DNA of 64,000 nt from Botryosphaeria dothidea (Eukaryota > Ascomycota > Dothideomycetes > Botryosphaeriales > Botryosphaeriaceae): the NCBI GenBank assembly GCA_011503125.2, contig WWBZ02000033.1, positions 1,364,001-1,428,000 of the forward strand. The letters are read 5' to 3'. The stretch's first letter is position 1, and each line of letters begins with the position of its first letter. Below, one piece after another: positions 44,398 to 56,795 of the stretch. A program made the translations under genes and the position numbers. The notes beneath the pieces were generated by a model that saw only the letters and a list, made by a program, of their open reading frames with translations, ran no database searches and was not told where the DNA came from.

Positions 44398-47300
44398 GGA
44401 GAGAAGCGGAGGCTATAAGATTAGGAGTTGACATGATACCCTTGTTACTTTCAGCGTTGTCTCCTGCTCCTCTCAAGCCCGCACTGCGGCGATCAGTTGA
44501 AAGGTTGGCGTCTTAGTGAACCTCCAAAGACTGGTCAACAGGGCTCTCACATGCTGCGAGCACATTTTGAACCCTGTGGTCTTTCTCTTTAGTAACTCCT
44601 GCCTAGTCTTGTGCCATGTGCTACTTAAACATTTAGCAGTGCCTTGCTGATTTATACCTCAAACCGACAACTCACAGTCTCTTCCCATCCTCAGAGAAAA
44701 ACAAGTTGACTCTAGACTCGGTGAATGGCAAACTGGCCTTTCCCTTCTTTCCTGTTCCAAAGAGACTACCAACACACTTCGTGGCGCATCAGAGAAGCAC
44801 CCGCACTCAATCAACCGTAATCTCTGCGATTACTCTATACTGCTGGGGCGCTCCGCTGGCTAATGATGGTGTGCTTGTGGCTATCAGGAACATGCTGAAC
44901 GTCAACATTTTTATAGTGAATGTGGGCTGTGGTGACAATGCCTCTGAGGTGCCCGAGTTCGTAGGAGGAAGACACGGGAACAAGACACAGGCATTAGTAT
45001 TTGTATACCCGCATAACCAGATCCAACTCGCCTATATAAATGTAAGGTACGGAAGAGAACAACAGAAGCTTCAGTCCAGCCAATTTTTATGCTTGCGACT
45101 TTGACAGTCATGCAGTGGCGCCTGGACTGGCTATGACGCTGGTTGCTGCATGACCTGCGCTCGAGCTTCCTCAAGGTCATGTGTGTGGTTCGGGCGCACT
45201 GGACTGAGGAGTTGTTTTCGCGGGGCCGGGAGAGGGGGGTTGAAAAGGGCCTTCTCTGCGCTCGTTGTTCCTGCTGCTAAGCGCAGAATCTGTTAGGGTT
45301 AAGCCCGCTGAAGACGAAGTCCAGCACGAGGACTGGGGGTTTGCCTTCCTGGCCGTTTTTTTCCCCTGGGAGAGCCGTTTGTTGATATGGATCATGGAGC
45401 ATTCCCAGAAAGGCACTACCGAACATACTGACTCTGTTGAAGAGATTTGTGCTACAAAATCATTCTTTACTAGTGCTGAGCTGGTGTGGGAGATAATGGC
45501 GATAGTCAGTAGTTGCAAAGAAAGATATTATCTTTATCCGTCTTTCCGTCCTTGCACGGGCATGATTGCTCGCACCAGAAACTCAAAGGGAAACAGTAGA
45601 GCGGACTATCTTGAGGTCCGTTCTCTAGCTTCTATATCTATATCTAGATAGAAGGAAGGAGGCTCTATTTGTATATGAATTTATAAGCCTCCCTCCACTC
45701 GCACATGCTTTCTCATTGGTTCATTTCTCGCATCGCTTGGAGAACGGAACAAAGGGGCGTTCTGCAACCCAGGACATAGAACAAGGAGGAGTAGGAAAAT
45801 GAAGCGGTCAATAATATGAGACATGAGGATTGCAAAATTCTCATGGCATTGACAGCGCATCAACTTCACGAAAGGATCAATGGGATCATGCTACCACTAA
45901 CTCGAGCCCTCGCTCCTCAAATTTTCCATCTGCACGGGCCTGGAAACGATCAATAGTAATACAATATGTTCTTCCCGTGGGGCGTGGAAGCATTAATCCG
46001 AATGTAAGTGTAATAAGTCTTGCGAGACACTTGTATCCTGATGGATGTTCCCGCTTCCTACACGTTAGTGCTTGCTCTTCAAAACCGACTTCGTACGAAT
46101 TCCTACAGTCATAATCACTTGCACCGCCCATTCCGCATAAGTCGAATCTGAGAAGCACTGTAGCAGTGATATCATTTGAGCTCGGAATGCATTGCCTACG
46201 GCCTCCCGCATGCATAGAGCTACGGTTGAGGGTACAGCCACCTTACATCCATATGATTTGTATACATTACCAATGTCATCAGATATCCTGCTCTTCACAT
46301 GGTGGAGGATCTTGAAGGTCCATCAGCGTTACCATAGCAGTCAGGAAAGGCAAGCCGATACCTCCTCCCCCTAAAAAGCGCGTCGATAACCCTCCTTCTC
46401 TTCGTTCTCAAAAGTGACATCTGCAATATTGCGCCACTTCCAGAACGGTATTCAAACACTTCTTGAAGCAGTTCACTGGTTATCCTTCTCCCTGATAAGA
46501 CCCAAGCAGCCCCGCAGATAAACCAAAGCAGCCATACAAAACCACTTCAATGTTCATCATCCGAGCATTTCGGTGTCCCAGCAGCGTTTGGAGGGACTGT
46601 TGAAGCTCATGATACTGGCCATCACCAGTCGTTCGCAGTGTAGGCGAGAATATGGCACCGACTCACACGTACCCAGGAAGATATCCTTTCAAAAATTTGC
46701 TCCCTCCCAGAGCAAGTGTCCTCGTTGGTCGTCTTGTCTGTTCGTTTGTCCCAAGGGCTTATGCTGATCTTCCACATGAGAAGTTTCTGGGCAGGCCTAT
46801 ATACCCAGTCCCCAACGCCTGTGACCAATGCCCAAAAACAAACAAACCCCATGACATCCAACAACTTCACCACGCGCAGGTGCCCCCTCACAGAAAGCAC
46901 AGCAGGTCCGTTCCATTTAGACTCGAATTCTCGAGCGGGCTTTCTTCAGATGTGTTGGAACGAGAGCCCAAAATCCACTCATACATCTTCATTTTCTCAT
47001 GCCCCTCATCCAATCCACCCGCTCACCTTCCAGCATAACCCTTGCACCTCCGTTCCAAAAACCCGGCTGAGCATAATGTTTCAGTAGTCTGTCTTGCGTG
47101 CTCACTACTTGGCTTATGCTTGGAGCTTGGAAATAGGCAGCATAGGCGTGTGATAGGACCGATGAAATAAAGTTTGTACCCTGTGACTTTGCTTTTTCTC
47201 ACTTCATTCAAGGGGCCTTCCCTGCTGAACAACCATGGCGCGTGCGCGTCACTTTCGTTTACTCTGTAGGCGGCCATGACGTATTTGCTGCAGCGGGAAG

Positions 47301-47939
47301 AAGATTTCTGCATAGCCATCTAAAGCAAGCGATCGAAATAAGCTCCGTACAAGCCGATCTCAAAATGGACAACAAAAGCACACGCTAAACATGCACCGTA
47401 TTCGATTAGAGCACATATCGCCACTGTACGCGCGTGTGAAAACAAGATGCACGCCTCATTGTCCGTCCAGATCTACATCATCAGAGAACCTTAAAAGAAA
47501 ACTCCCTGCTTCAGACGCGAAGAAGGGTATCTAGCGTCGAACAGTGAGCAATAAAAAACCCCATCCGCTAGCAGGCAAGGACTTTCTTTCCCCCGTATTG
47601 CAGTGATGCAGAAAAAAAAAAAAGCCAGATTCTTTTCAGAAAAAAAGCAGAAAACAGTCCAGCCCAGCCAGCCCCACCCCATGTAATGCATGTGCCACCC
47701 CATCACGGCCTTGCCAGCCATAAATAAAAACCAAAAACTCGGAATCTCAGAGTGACCGGTGCAGTTCCTGAAACGCCATGCAATGTATTCCCCCTTGCAA
47801 GAAAAAAGCAATCCCACCCGTTCGTGATCGTAACCGTGATATCCCCATGAGGAACAAAAAGAGAGGATGCGCTGTATACCGTCCCAGACGCGTAAGATTC
47901 ACAGAGTTAAGAAAAAAGTGAAAGGTCTAGCCTTCATAT
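44398..47939. other. Long intergenic region with one weak Cys-containing frame
   Basis: 3.5 kb between convergent arp6 (+) and the RING gene (-). The - strand frame 45886-46215 (110 codons, ATG start) contains several cysteines but no signal peptide; I do not call it a gene. A hairpin-like inverted repeat AGAGCGGAC/GTCCGTTCT lies near 45598-45625, beside a TATCTATATCTAGATAG stretch. An A run lies at about 47610. No complete element recognised. Confidence 0.45.
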
Positions 47940-49856
47940 TTACCTCGGCGCACTATTCTGCGCGCTCGAGGATTCGGGCACAGGAGGAGCTTCCTCATCG
48001 CTGCCCGCGTGCCTCTCTCGTCGGAAGAGTGTGCTGAGCCTGCTCCTTCGCCTGTCGTCTCCGGTGGTCGTTCCGTTACCAGCATTGCGGTCGCCGGCCA
48101 TACGCCTAGCCATGGCCAGACGCTCCTCGCTCGAACCGGGAGTGCGGAGGTGCAGGATGTCACGGATGACACTGCGACGATGGTGGGCGGGGATGTTCGC
48201 GGCGGCGGCGTCTGTCGGGGACAACGGAGGCGCAAGGATGGAAGCGGAGCGGCGGGTGCTGTTGTCGTGGCCGTCAGGGCCGTTCTCGTCGGTCGGAGAG
48301 GCCGGGTTGAGGTCGATGCGGCTGTAGTTGGGCGAGACGTGTCAGTGTGTTGGACTCAGATGGGGAAGTGGATCATCGGATGATGGGGCTAAGCCGGATA
48401 GGAAACTTACCATAGCGGGCAGGTCCCGCTCACGTTGAGCAGCCACGGATCAATGCATGCCGGATGGAACTTGTGGTCGCACGGAAGGACGCGGACGTCC
48501 TGGCCGGGCTCGAATTCTTCCGTGCAGATGGTGCAGCCAGTGTAGGCGTCACCCTCGGATGCGAGGTTTTCCGCGCTGCTGCCGGCGGCTGCCGGAGCAA
48601 TGCCGGCCTCCGCCGCAGTGCCATCAGGCCGCTGCTCTGAGGTATTGGTCGTCGTTCCAGCAGCGGCATCGCGCGGCGTTCCCTCGTCCGAATTGGTGTT
48701 GTTGTCGGCCGTAGACGTTCCCACAGCACCGGTTGCCGTGGCTGCGCCAGCCTGCTGTCCGTGAGCCTCCGCACTCCTCCGCTGCTGATCATCCTCGGCG
48801 CTGTTGCGCGCAGTGTTTTCGCCCATTTCCACGTCCGTAGGCTTGGGATCGCGCTGCTGCTGGTTCGTTTGATCGCCGAACTTGACCACGGGAAGGGTGT
48901 CTAGCATTGCTCGTGCGATGCCGCGCACACGGGTCTGTCGCGTTCCACTTCGTCCGCCGTTGAGCACTACGCCGGGACCATATCTTTCCGGATGACGGTG
49001 AGCGCGTAGTGCTCCGGTGATGATAATGACGAGGAAAAGTGCGGTGATGACGCCGGTAATGCTGTACAGAATGATCATGGCCACGGCGGTGGAAGGCGAG
49101 GGCCCCAACGGGTTGCTCTGGTTGGACCCGGAGTCCTGGTCGGAGCTCGAGCTGCTGCCGGAGGTGCTCATGGTGTCGTTGTTGGACTGGGTTTGAGTAG
49201 GGTTGATTTGTGCAAAGTAGACCTGGCCTCGCTGGCTAGTGGTTGCTACTAAATCGTCAAGTACCTGCTGCGACGTGGTCGCATTGGTCATAGAATACAG
49301 GAACGGGGAGGATTGATCGGCGCCGGTGACGTTGCAGTAGTTGGCCTTGGTAGTGAAGAACAGCGCAGCGATAGCGCCGCGGGTGATGGCAGTGTCAAGC
49401 ACGTTTGTGGCCTGGAGGTTTCCCTTGTAGGCGTCGGGGTCGCAATTGATGTAAGCGATGTTGGAAGAGTTCAGGCGCTGGGCAGACTGGTCGGTGGCAT
49501 AGAAGAGCTGGCCGGTCAGACCAGGGGGCTGTGGGCGGCGGGCATGTCAGTATTTGGGTGTTGCGGGAGGGATGGAAGAAGGTCGGGGCGCGAGCATGCA
49601 TGGGCTCGGCCGGGAGTGTCATGTAAGAGAGCAAACGTACGTCCAGGTCGTCAGCCGCGCGGGCCGTCAGCGGAATGACTTGCGATATGGGCATCATAGC
49701 GCCGTCGTCAGTGCTGCGGACGACGGACAGCTCGACCTGGGCCTTCGGCAGGCTTGGGTCGGTGGCATTGGACGGCATCACCGTCGCGCTCTGGGCGGCC
49801 GATACGGCGGCCGTGAGAGCCACGGCGAGGGCGCGCTTCAGCACGGTCGCAGGCAT
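47940..49856 (-). CDS. PA-TM-RING membrane ubiquitin ligase
   Basis: Model: complement(47940..48321, 48411..49528, 49641..49856), 571 residues; introns 112 and 89 bp. The second intron splits a RING cysteine codon (TG|C). Signal peptide [21 protein letters not shown] lumenal protease-associated-like domain follows ([32 protein letters not shown]). One transmembrane helix, [20 protein letters not shown], lies at about residues 220-245. The cytoplasmic part has a long Ala/Thr/Asn-rich linker and a RING-H2 finger [20 protein letters not shown], then [12 protein letters not shown], and CPLCRIDL after splicing, i.e. C-C-C-H-H-C-C-C. The C-terminus is basic and Ser-rich. This architecture is that of endosomal or vacuolar PA-TM-RING E3 ligases that ubiquitinate membrane cargo; the specific substrate is unknown. 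Confidence 0.9.
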
Positions 49857-52797
49857 GGTGCGGGCGCAGCAGATTCGACAGGCGTTACAAGGATGCAGCA
49901 GCGGGCATGGCGGGGGCGGGCGCGAAAAAGCGAGAGTGAGAGTCGAGGTGAAGGCAACTCAGCTCGCGGCACCGATCGCGATGGGCGGGCTCAGAGGGTC
50001 AGAGCGTGCGGTGGCGGAGCGCAAGCGCAATATCAGGCGCGACGGAGGGCCATGACTAAGAGCGTGAGCAGCCGCGGTCGGCGGATGGAACGGCAGAGGC
50101 AGTGGGAGAGAGATAGGCGGGGCGCTTGGCGTTGAGCGGCGGCTGCCCTGCTGCGCGCGCTGCTGCTTGTCTGCCGTGCCACGCCCTCCTCCCCGCATTG
50201 GACTAGCAATCACTACCCTCTTCGCGCGCCCATTATTCGCTGCTGCACTTCCGCCGCACGGCGCCTAGCCTTCTACCGCCTGTCCATTATCGCCGACACG
50301 GCGCGCCGCCCTCTGTCACACCTCCAGCGACGTTCGCAATTCCCCATTCGCCCTCGCACGAGCCGCGCCAGGAGGGCCCCAGCCGCCCAGATGCATGATT
50401 ACGCACGCGAACCCAGCGTCGGGCCCTGTTTCAGCACGCGCTGCATGCACTTGATCTGATCTGTGGCGCTCCCCAGCTCAAACGCCTGAAATTTCACCTT
50501 CGCTACCCACAGGGGTCGAAAAAGCTGCGGAATCGGCTGCTCCCGAGCTCTACGTCAGTTTCTGAAGCCTGTTGCCCTGTTGCTGCATATCCTCTCACGA
50601 GCCAACCTTGCTTCAAGTCTCGGAAATTGCTTTCGCCCGCCGCTGGAGTGTCAATTCTGTCTCCTCGACATTCTTGCTTCAAGGCCCTGGATTGTGACAC
50701 CCTCGCCGCGGGTTTTGGTGGCTAAAGTGTGCATCGCGTAGGCGAGGAGGCTGGCTATCTGCAGGGCTTCGGCCGTCGCAGCTAGAAAAGGCCGCCACTA
50801 TCGCCCGCCCCGGAACAGCTCTCGCCGAACACTCTGGGAATTTTCTACAGTGGCTTTTCCGGCCTCCAGCGCGCCGTATTGTGAGCTACCTGGATCCGTG
50901 TCGAGCGCGGCGAAACTACACAGTTCAGCACCGGCCTCGTCTCACGGCCTTTCTCTCCACTGTGGGGCCAACGCTTACCGAGATGTGGGTGATTGTTTGA
51001 AGATGAGCGCAACGCCCACGATAAACGAAGGGTGAATTAGATCTCCGCCACGCAATGTATGCCAACGGGTCCCTCCGCAGGCGAATCCGGTAAGTCCACC
51101 GTATAAAAGGCAATTTGATTTGCTCCAAACAGCAATTAAGAGGCGTGCTCTGTCATGCATCATTGCTCGATGACACGACCGTTTTGCGGACCCCGTATTG
51201 GCTGTTGCGGCATTTTCCTGGCCGTCATAAATCTTGTCTGGGCCCTTCTTTCTTCCTAAGCAGTCTGCGTCTCGAAGTTGATCTATCGTGCATTCCTGAG
51301 ATTGATGTCTGGACATCATGACACCACCTCCAGCGCCATAGCAATGGATGGTAGTTCATCAATGATGTCAAGAATATGCGTCTCAGCTGCAGTGCCACTA
51401 TCCCCCACCACCAGCATCTGAACATGCAGTAAGCCTGGTCGGCCCCAAAACCAACAAAGTCTGAGACGCCATCACACGACTGGTCCTCCCAACAGCATAG
51501 CCACACGATCTTTGGTTATCTTAGCTACCAACCGACGAAGGTGATATCGGAGATGCTGACTGGTTGATCTGGACGTTCTTGTCGCGCCAAAGCTGCCAGC
51601 AATAGTAATCGTCGTCGACTCTTGCTTTCCGGACTTTCCGCCAAAGCTTACAGCGCGATCGTGGCTGAGCTGTCCGCGTTACCCTCACAAGGACTTCTCT
51701 TGAGTCGAAGGAAAGAGCGAGACAGAATCATGAAAAACTCAAATACTGTTCGATCACGCGTGTCTTCATCAGATCAGTGTGACGACAGATAAGCACGTCA
51801 TCTTCGCGAACAAGACAATCAGCAGCATTGCCTCAACGCACACACGCTCGACAGCATCAAGATTCTCGCCACCGCTCCAATTCAATAGCTCTCCCGTCCT
51901 CGTGCCAATAAAGTTGGGAACGTGCGGACGGGATGCCGTTCGCCCTAGGCTCCAAGGGGACGTGAAGCAGACAGCTGACAGATACTTCAGACCCACGCTA
52001 GACCCTGTTCCAACCTGCCGGTGCTTCATTTGGAAAACAGGAAAGCTCGTTCTGGCGGACGTCACTACTTTTCCCCCCCTTCCCCGCGTTTCCCGATTAT
52101 TCAATCCCGCTGCAGATCAATCAACTTCGTCAGTCGTCCCGCGTATGAGACAAGCTTTGTGCATCCTGCTCGCGCGGAAATTTGCTTTTCCACGCAGCGA
52201 GCAGTGCTCGGCTTCTGGACGTAACGCGCCAGCTGTAGCGAATCGGGGATTTTGTACACGAAACGATTATAATAACGTCCTCGAGCCATAGGGAGTTATT
52301 TGATCTGTTCATCTCAATGTCAATAAAATAAACACCAATTACATTAAAGTACCGACGAGTGCTTCGTCTCCCTGAGTAATATCATGCTATGGCCCTTGGC
52401 TATCAACCTCTCGTTCTACAGTACCCGTAAAGTCGTCGTTGTCAGTTGTCCAAATGTTAAGAGACAGCATGCGTGGCGCATCCATTCCAATCCGAAGCTT
52501 CTGACACCTAAGAATCTTTGGCGTTGACTTTTGCAAAACAGAAAAACAAAAAAAAACATGAATAGGTGTATCAAGTGGAAAGCAGACAACCGCCCCAGGA
52601 CCCAAATTGCCCGACCATGCAAACCATACCATGAAACGCCTCCATGCTCATTAGATTGAACATCAAGAAGAGAAAATTGGGTGAGAAAAATACAGAAGCG
52701 CAGAAAAAGAACACGACCAGCATCGCGTATGCTCGTTCTTATCTATACTCTCTGCCCAAATCAACAACACCCACAAAACAAAAATGCCGGCCCTCCT
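49857..52797. other. Intergenic, no supported gene
   Basis: 2.9 kb between the 5' end of the RING gene and the 3' end of the histidine kinase gene, both on the - strand. The first 400 bp is GC-rich promoter-like DNA. Frames at 49554-50135, 50975-51319 and 51779-52291 show no motif, and the last lacks an ATG. Nothing else seen. Confidence 0.5.
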
Positions 52798-55700
52798 CTA
52801 CAGCCTTTCTTTCAAAGTCTGCATCAACGCCGTAAACTGAATGGGCTTGGTCATGAAAACATCAGCGCCTGCGCTCGTCGCCTCAAACCTCGCCGTCGCG
52901 CTGCCCAAGCCCGTAATAACGATGATCAGCACGCCATCGCGCAGTAGCGACGACGACGGAGCAGCAGCGATAGTAGCAGCAGTATCAGCAACCGGCATTT
53001 GCTGCCCCTCCTCATTCTCTAGCAATATCGGCGGCGGCGGCGTCGGCGGGGGAACAATCTCGTCGACCGGCGACACCGCCATCTCAGGAGCATCGGCTGC
53101 TTCGTCGACTCTTTCATCTTCACCATCGCCCTGTGCCACTTTCGTCTCGGCCTCGTCCATCTCGACCTCTCCCTCCTTCCCAACCTCATCCCTCACCACG
53201 TCCCGGCGCTTCCACTCCTGCATGGTATTCAAAGCTCCCCCAGCCTCGCTGCCCCTCCTGTCTCTCTCATTGCTAACCTTCTCATCCGCGCACTTCCTCT
53301 CCCACGCACGGATCTCTCTCGTCGCGCTGACGCCGTCCATGACCGGCATGCTCAGGTCCATCAGCACGGCCGACCATCGCTCCCGATCCTCTTTGAACAG
53401 ATTGAGAGCCTCGAGGCCGTTATTAGCGGATACGTGGGGGAGGTTATTCTTCCTAAGGAAAGCGGAGAGGAGGCGCAGGTTGAGGGGGTTATCATCGACG
53501 ATGAGAATGTCTTTGGGAGGCGGCTCTGCGGATGCCGTTGGCAAGGAAGGTGGCGGTGGTGCATCGCATTGTATCGATTGTTTTCGTTGCTCGTGTGTGG
53601 AGGAAGAAGCGGATGGAGGTTCGTTATCGGCATCAGACTGTGTGGGTGTTGGCGAGCGTTCGGTATCCAGAGGCGCTGGCGTTTGGACGGCAGTTACAGG
53701 TGTGGGGTACGAGTCGGGTGATGAGTGATGCTGAGGCGACTCGTTTGGGGAAATGCGTGTGAACGAGTGAGCGTCGGGAAGTTTAGCTTGATGTCTGGCT
53801 TTGATTGGCGGCCTTAGGTTGAAGGGGAGAGAAACAGTTCCCAGCTCAGCGTCTAGGGCCGGAGAGTGCATTCTTGTAATATCAGGCTTTAAGGGTGGAG
53901 TGGTACCGTCCGTGTCGAGGCGGGATATGTAACGATCGAGAATCTTGGCAAGTTTGAATGGACCGCAGCTGGAGGGAATAATAAGTCAGGTCATGATAGT
54001 GCGGAAATAGCAAAAAGGTGGTGCTAGCTTACGGTTGAGTGACCACTTCAATTTGGCCCTGGGTTACTCTTGAATCGTTCCTGAGAGTTGTAGCTTCAAT
54101 GCCATCGAGGGCAACCACAACAGATACGCCTAATCGTGATCTTTGCTGGAATGAAGCGTTGAAGCTCGGTCCTGGGTATAAAATAAGCTGACTACTACCG
54201 GAGCTGATGTCGTCCGAATTTGTAACCCTGATACCGAACCAGGCTTTGAGTGTGCTTGAAAGAGAAGAATGGAAATAGCGCTCGCTAAGAGCGTAGAGCG
54301 AAAGAGATCCATCATTTGGTGGCACATCTTCCCTAACAAGAGCCACAGGCATCTCTTTGGCACGAGTTGCCACGTTTGACTCAAGATCACGGTTGGACGA
54401 AGATGGGATACCCTTCTGAAGAACCACACGAATCTTGACCTCCGTGCCAGCTTTAGCTTGACTTTGAACTGAGATCTCTCCATCAATACTTTGTATAAGC
54501 CTTTTCACAATACTCATGCCAAGGCCTGTACCAGAAGAGAAGGATGTCTCTTGTGAGAATGGTTTGAAGAGTCCTTCCTGAACATAGCCGGGAGACATTC
54601 CAACCCCAGAATCCATGACGCTCAACGTAATCTCGCTGTGTTCATCGTCGACTTCCACGGCACGGAGGGAGACCCGTACGAAACCGTCGAAAGTAAACTT
54701 CATGGCATTTCCGAAGATATTCATCAGGATCCGACGCCAGATTCCCGGTTGTATTGAATAGGACCATGAAGAACGGTGGGGCATGTCGAGAATAATTCGG
54801 ACAGTTTTGCGAAGAGGTCTTTCTGGCTTAGGAGACCGTGGGCTTATGGATTCGGAAAAATAGTCGTTCTCGTTATAATCCTGCGGTGAGAGGAGATTGT
54901 ATGATTGTCCGGCAGCAACGGCTTCCACTGTCTCTTCTGTAAGCTGGCAAATATCCACGGAGGGCGGTGGAGGAGAACTAGACAGCAATCTCTGCCGCCT
55001 CATCCCACCTGCAGAAGCATCCTTGGGCCCAGTGATTTCGTTAATTTTGGAGTACTCCAAAACGTTTGAAACCGTGTCGAGAAGGGTCCTCCCACACATG
55101 GAAATGGAACTAAGAATGTTGATGTGAAATGCATCCAGGGACGTATTTTGCAGATATTCCACGCCACCCAAGATCCCATGGAGTGGAGATCGCAGTTCGT
55201 GCGACATGGACTCTATGAAGGTCGTCTTAGCATGATCTACTGCGATAGATTCAAGCCGACTTAGTTCAGACATGACGCTGTGGCCAAATACGCGAAGGTA
55301 GAGGAGGTCCGATCCGTACGTCAGCAGCCTACTCGGTGTTGAGGTCCAGCAAAGACATCCGGCAAACCATCTTTGGCGTTCGTAGTCCCACAGAGGAACG
55401 ATGACAGCGCTTCTCGCGTTGTTCGCGACATCAACGATGACGTCTATGGCCGTCTTTCCTTTCGGCTTTCCTTTCCTCCGGCGGGTGGGCTTTTCGAAAT
55501 CACCCCTCGGTATATGGAAGACCTTGCCGTTGGGGTGCCGGTTGAGCAGTCGCCGGAGAGCGGCCTCGCTCAGACCCAAGTAATCTCTGCGCGGCGAGTT
55601 CCCATCACGACTCGAGCGTCCAGCGTCGGCGAATCCAAGTATCTTGCACATGGTCAGAGCGGCGCCGGTGGATTCCGACGAAGTGTTCGATTCGGAAGAG

Positions 55701-56787
55701 TCATCGGCAGCGCTTGAGGAAATCAGGTAGTCGGTGTCACTATCTTCCGTGGAAGAGTTGGGAGGAGAGATATCTGGCTGGTTGGAATTGGCAATGGAGG
55801 CATCGAAGAAGATCACGCCTTGTAGATTGCACGACTCTCTCATAATGTTGGCAGCGCGGGAGAACATGCGCTTAGAGCCAGGAGGGAGAATCTGGGCCTG
55901 TAGGGAGATGGAGTCGTCGTCATCGCCTTGTTCAGTGGATTGATCTGAAGGGGTTGACTGGCTAGCGTGTGGTCGAGATGGAAGGGGGAATGTATTGGAA
56001 GGATCCTCAGGCTGGCGAGGCACATCAAGCTCATCGCTGTTTTGAAGGTCGGGGGCGCCAGTGGTGAAGGAAGTCAAGCCGCGAACCATCTGCTCGGCCT
56101 TGGAGTTGGTATCCTGGGCACGAGAAGCAGCCAGATAAGAGACGACGGTGGCAGCGGCGTCCTGCATGTAGAGCAGCTGATCATCGTCCAGGCCATTGCG
56201 TGGATGGTCGTCGATAATGCAGTAGACACCGAGGATGCGACCTGCTGCGCTTGTCAGAGGCACGCCAGCATAAAAGCGAGCATGCGGGGGACCTTGCACA
56301 AACGCGCAGTCTTTGAAGCGGTCATCCGTTTGCAAGTCGTTGATGACTACGAGACCGCTAGAAGACAGGACGGTCTCGCAAAGCGCACCCTGACGGCGGA
56401 CGACGACGCTTCCCAGCCAAAGGTCATGGGCGTGATCATCACGGGGGCCATGAGTGCGGAGCGGCAAGGTCGGGGTGGCCTCTGCAAGGATGATCTGCGA
56501 CTGGCTGTCGATCAGTGAGATCAAACACCTCGAGGCGTGTAGGCGCAGGGCGCCCAGCTGGGCCAGGGCTGTGAGCACCGAGTCGGCCGATGGGCATGGG
56601 CGTTGGGGGCGGTGGCCGGAACACAGAGGGGCATCCGTGCTGGTCGGAATGCGCAAGGACACGGGATAGTAGCTGCAGGCTTGGTCAGAGAGCTCGTGCA
56701 GGAACGAGGATGCAGTGGGGCGCACGAGTAGATGTCGCGCTCGCGCGCTCTCTCAGCGGCGAGGCGAGTCTTGGACATGGTCGTCAT
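52798..56787 (-). CDS. Hybrid histidine kinase (GAF-HisKA-HATPase-REC)
   Basis: Sensor kinase of a multistep phosphorelay feeding an HPt protein. Model: complement(52798..53968, 54033..56672, 56726..56787), 1290 residues, introns 53 bp (donor GTGCGC, branch CTGAC) and 64 bp. The start MTTMSKTRLAAERARERDIY is typical of this class and is lost if the first intron is missed. A GAF-type domain spans about residues 50-200 (LISLIDSQSQIILAEATPTL ... FYAGVPLTSAAGRILGVYCI). His512 lies in ESMSHELRSPLHGILGGVEY. The HATPase has the N-box NIFGNAMKFTFDGF, G1 DSGVGMS, the F-box FKPFSQETSFSSG and GTGLGMSIVKRLIQS. The C-terminal receiver has DILIVDDNPLNLRLLSAFL, phospho-acceptor Asp1105 in LMDLSMPVMDG, Thr1253 and Lys1275 in MTKP. 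The receiver carries a long insertion between Asp and Thr (see findings). Cytosolic, with no membrane helix. Confidence 0.94.
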
Positions 56788-56795
56788 TGCAACAT
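56784..56795 (-). promoter_or_regulatory. Four-codon uORF overlapping the histidine kinase start
   Basis: Read on the - strand, ATGTTGCAATGA: an upstream ATG-TTG-CAA-TGA whose stop overlaps the main ATG by two bases (CAATGACG). Such a start-stop overlap could allow reinitiation and dampen translation; it could also be chance, and the true 5' end is unknown. Confidence 0.4.

Noticed and set aside
45293..45304. TTAGGGTTA, telomere-like
   Set aside because: Only one and a half repeat units; not an interstitial telomeric tract.
47023..47319. 98-codon - strand frame with ATG
   Set aside because: No signal peptide, motif or coding-like composition.
52841..53728. 295-codon + strand Ser/Ala-rich frame opposite the histidine kinase receiver
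   Set aside because: Antisense shadow of the receiver exon.
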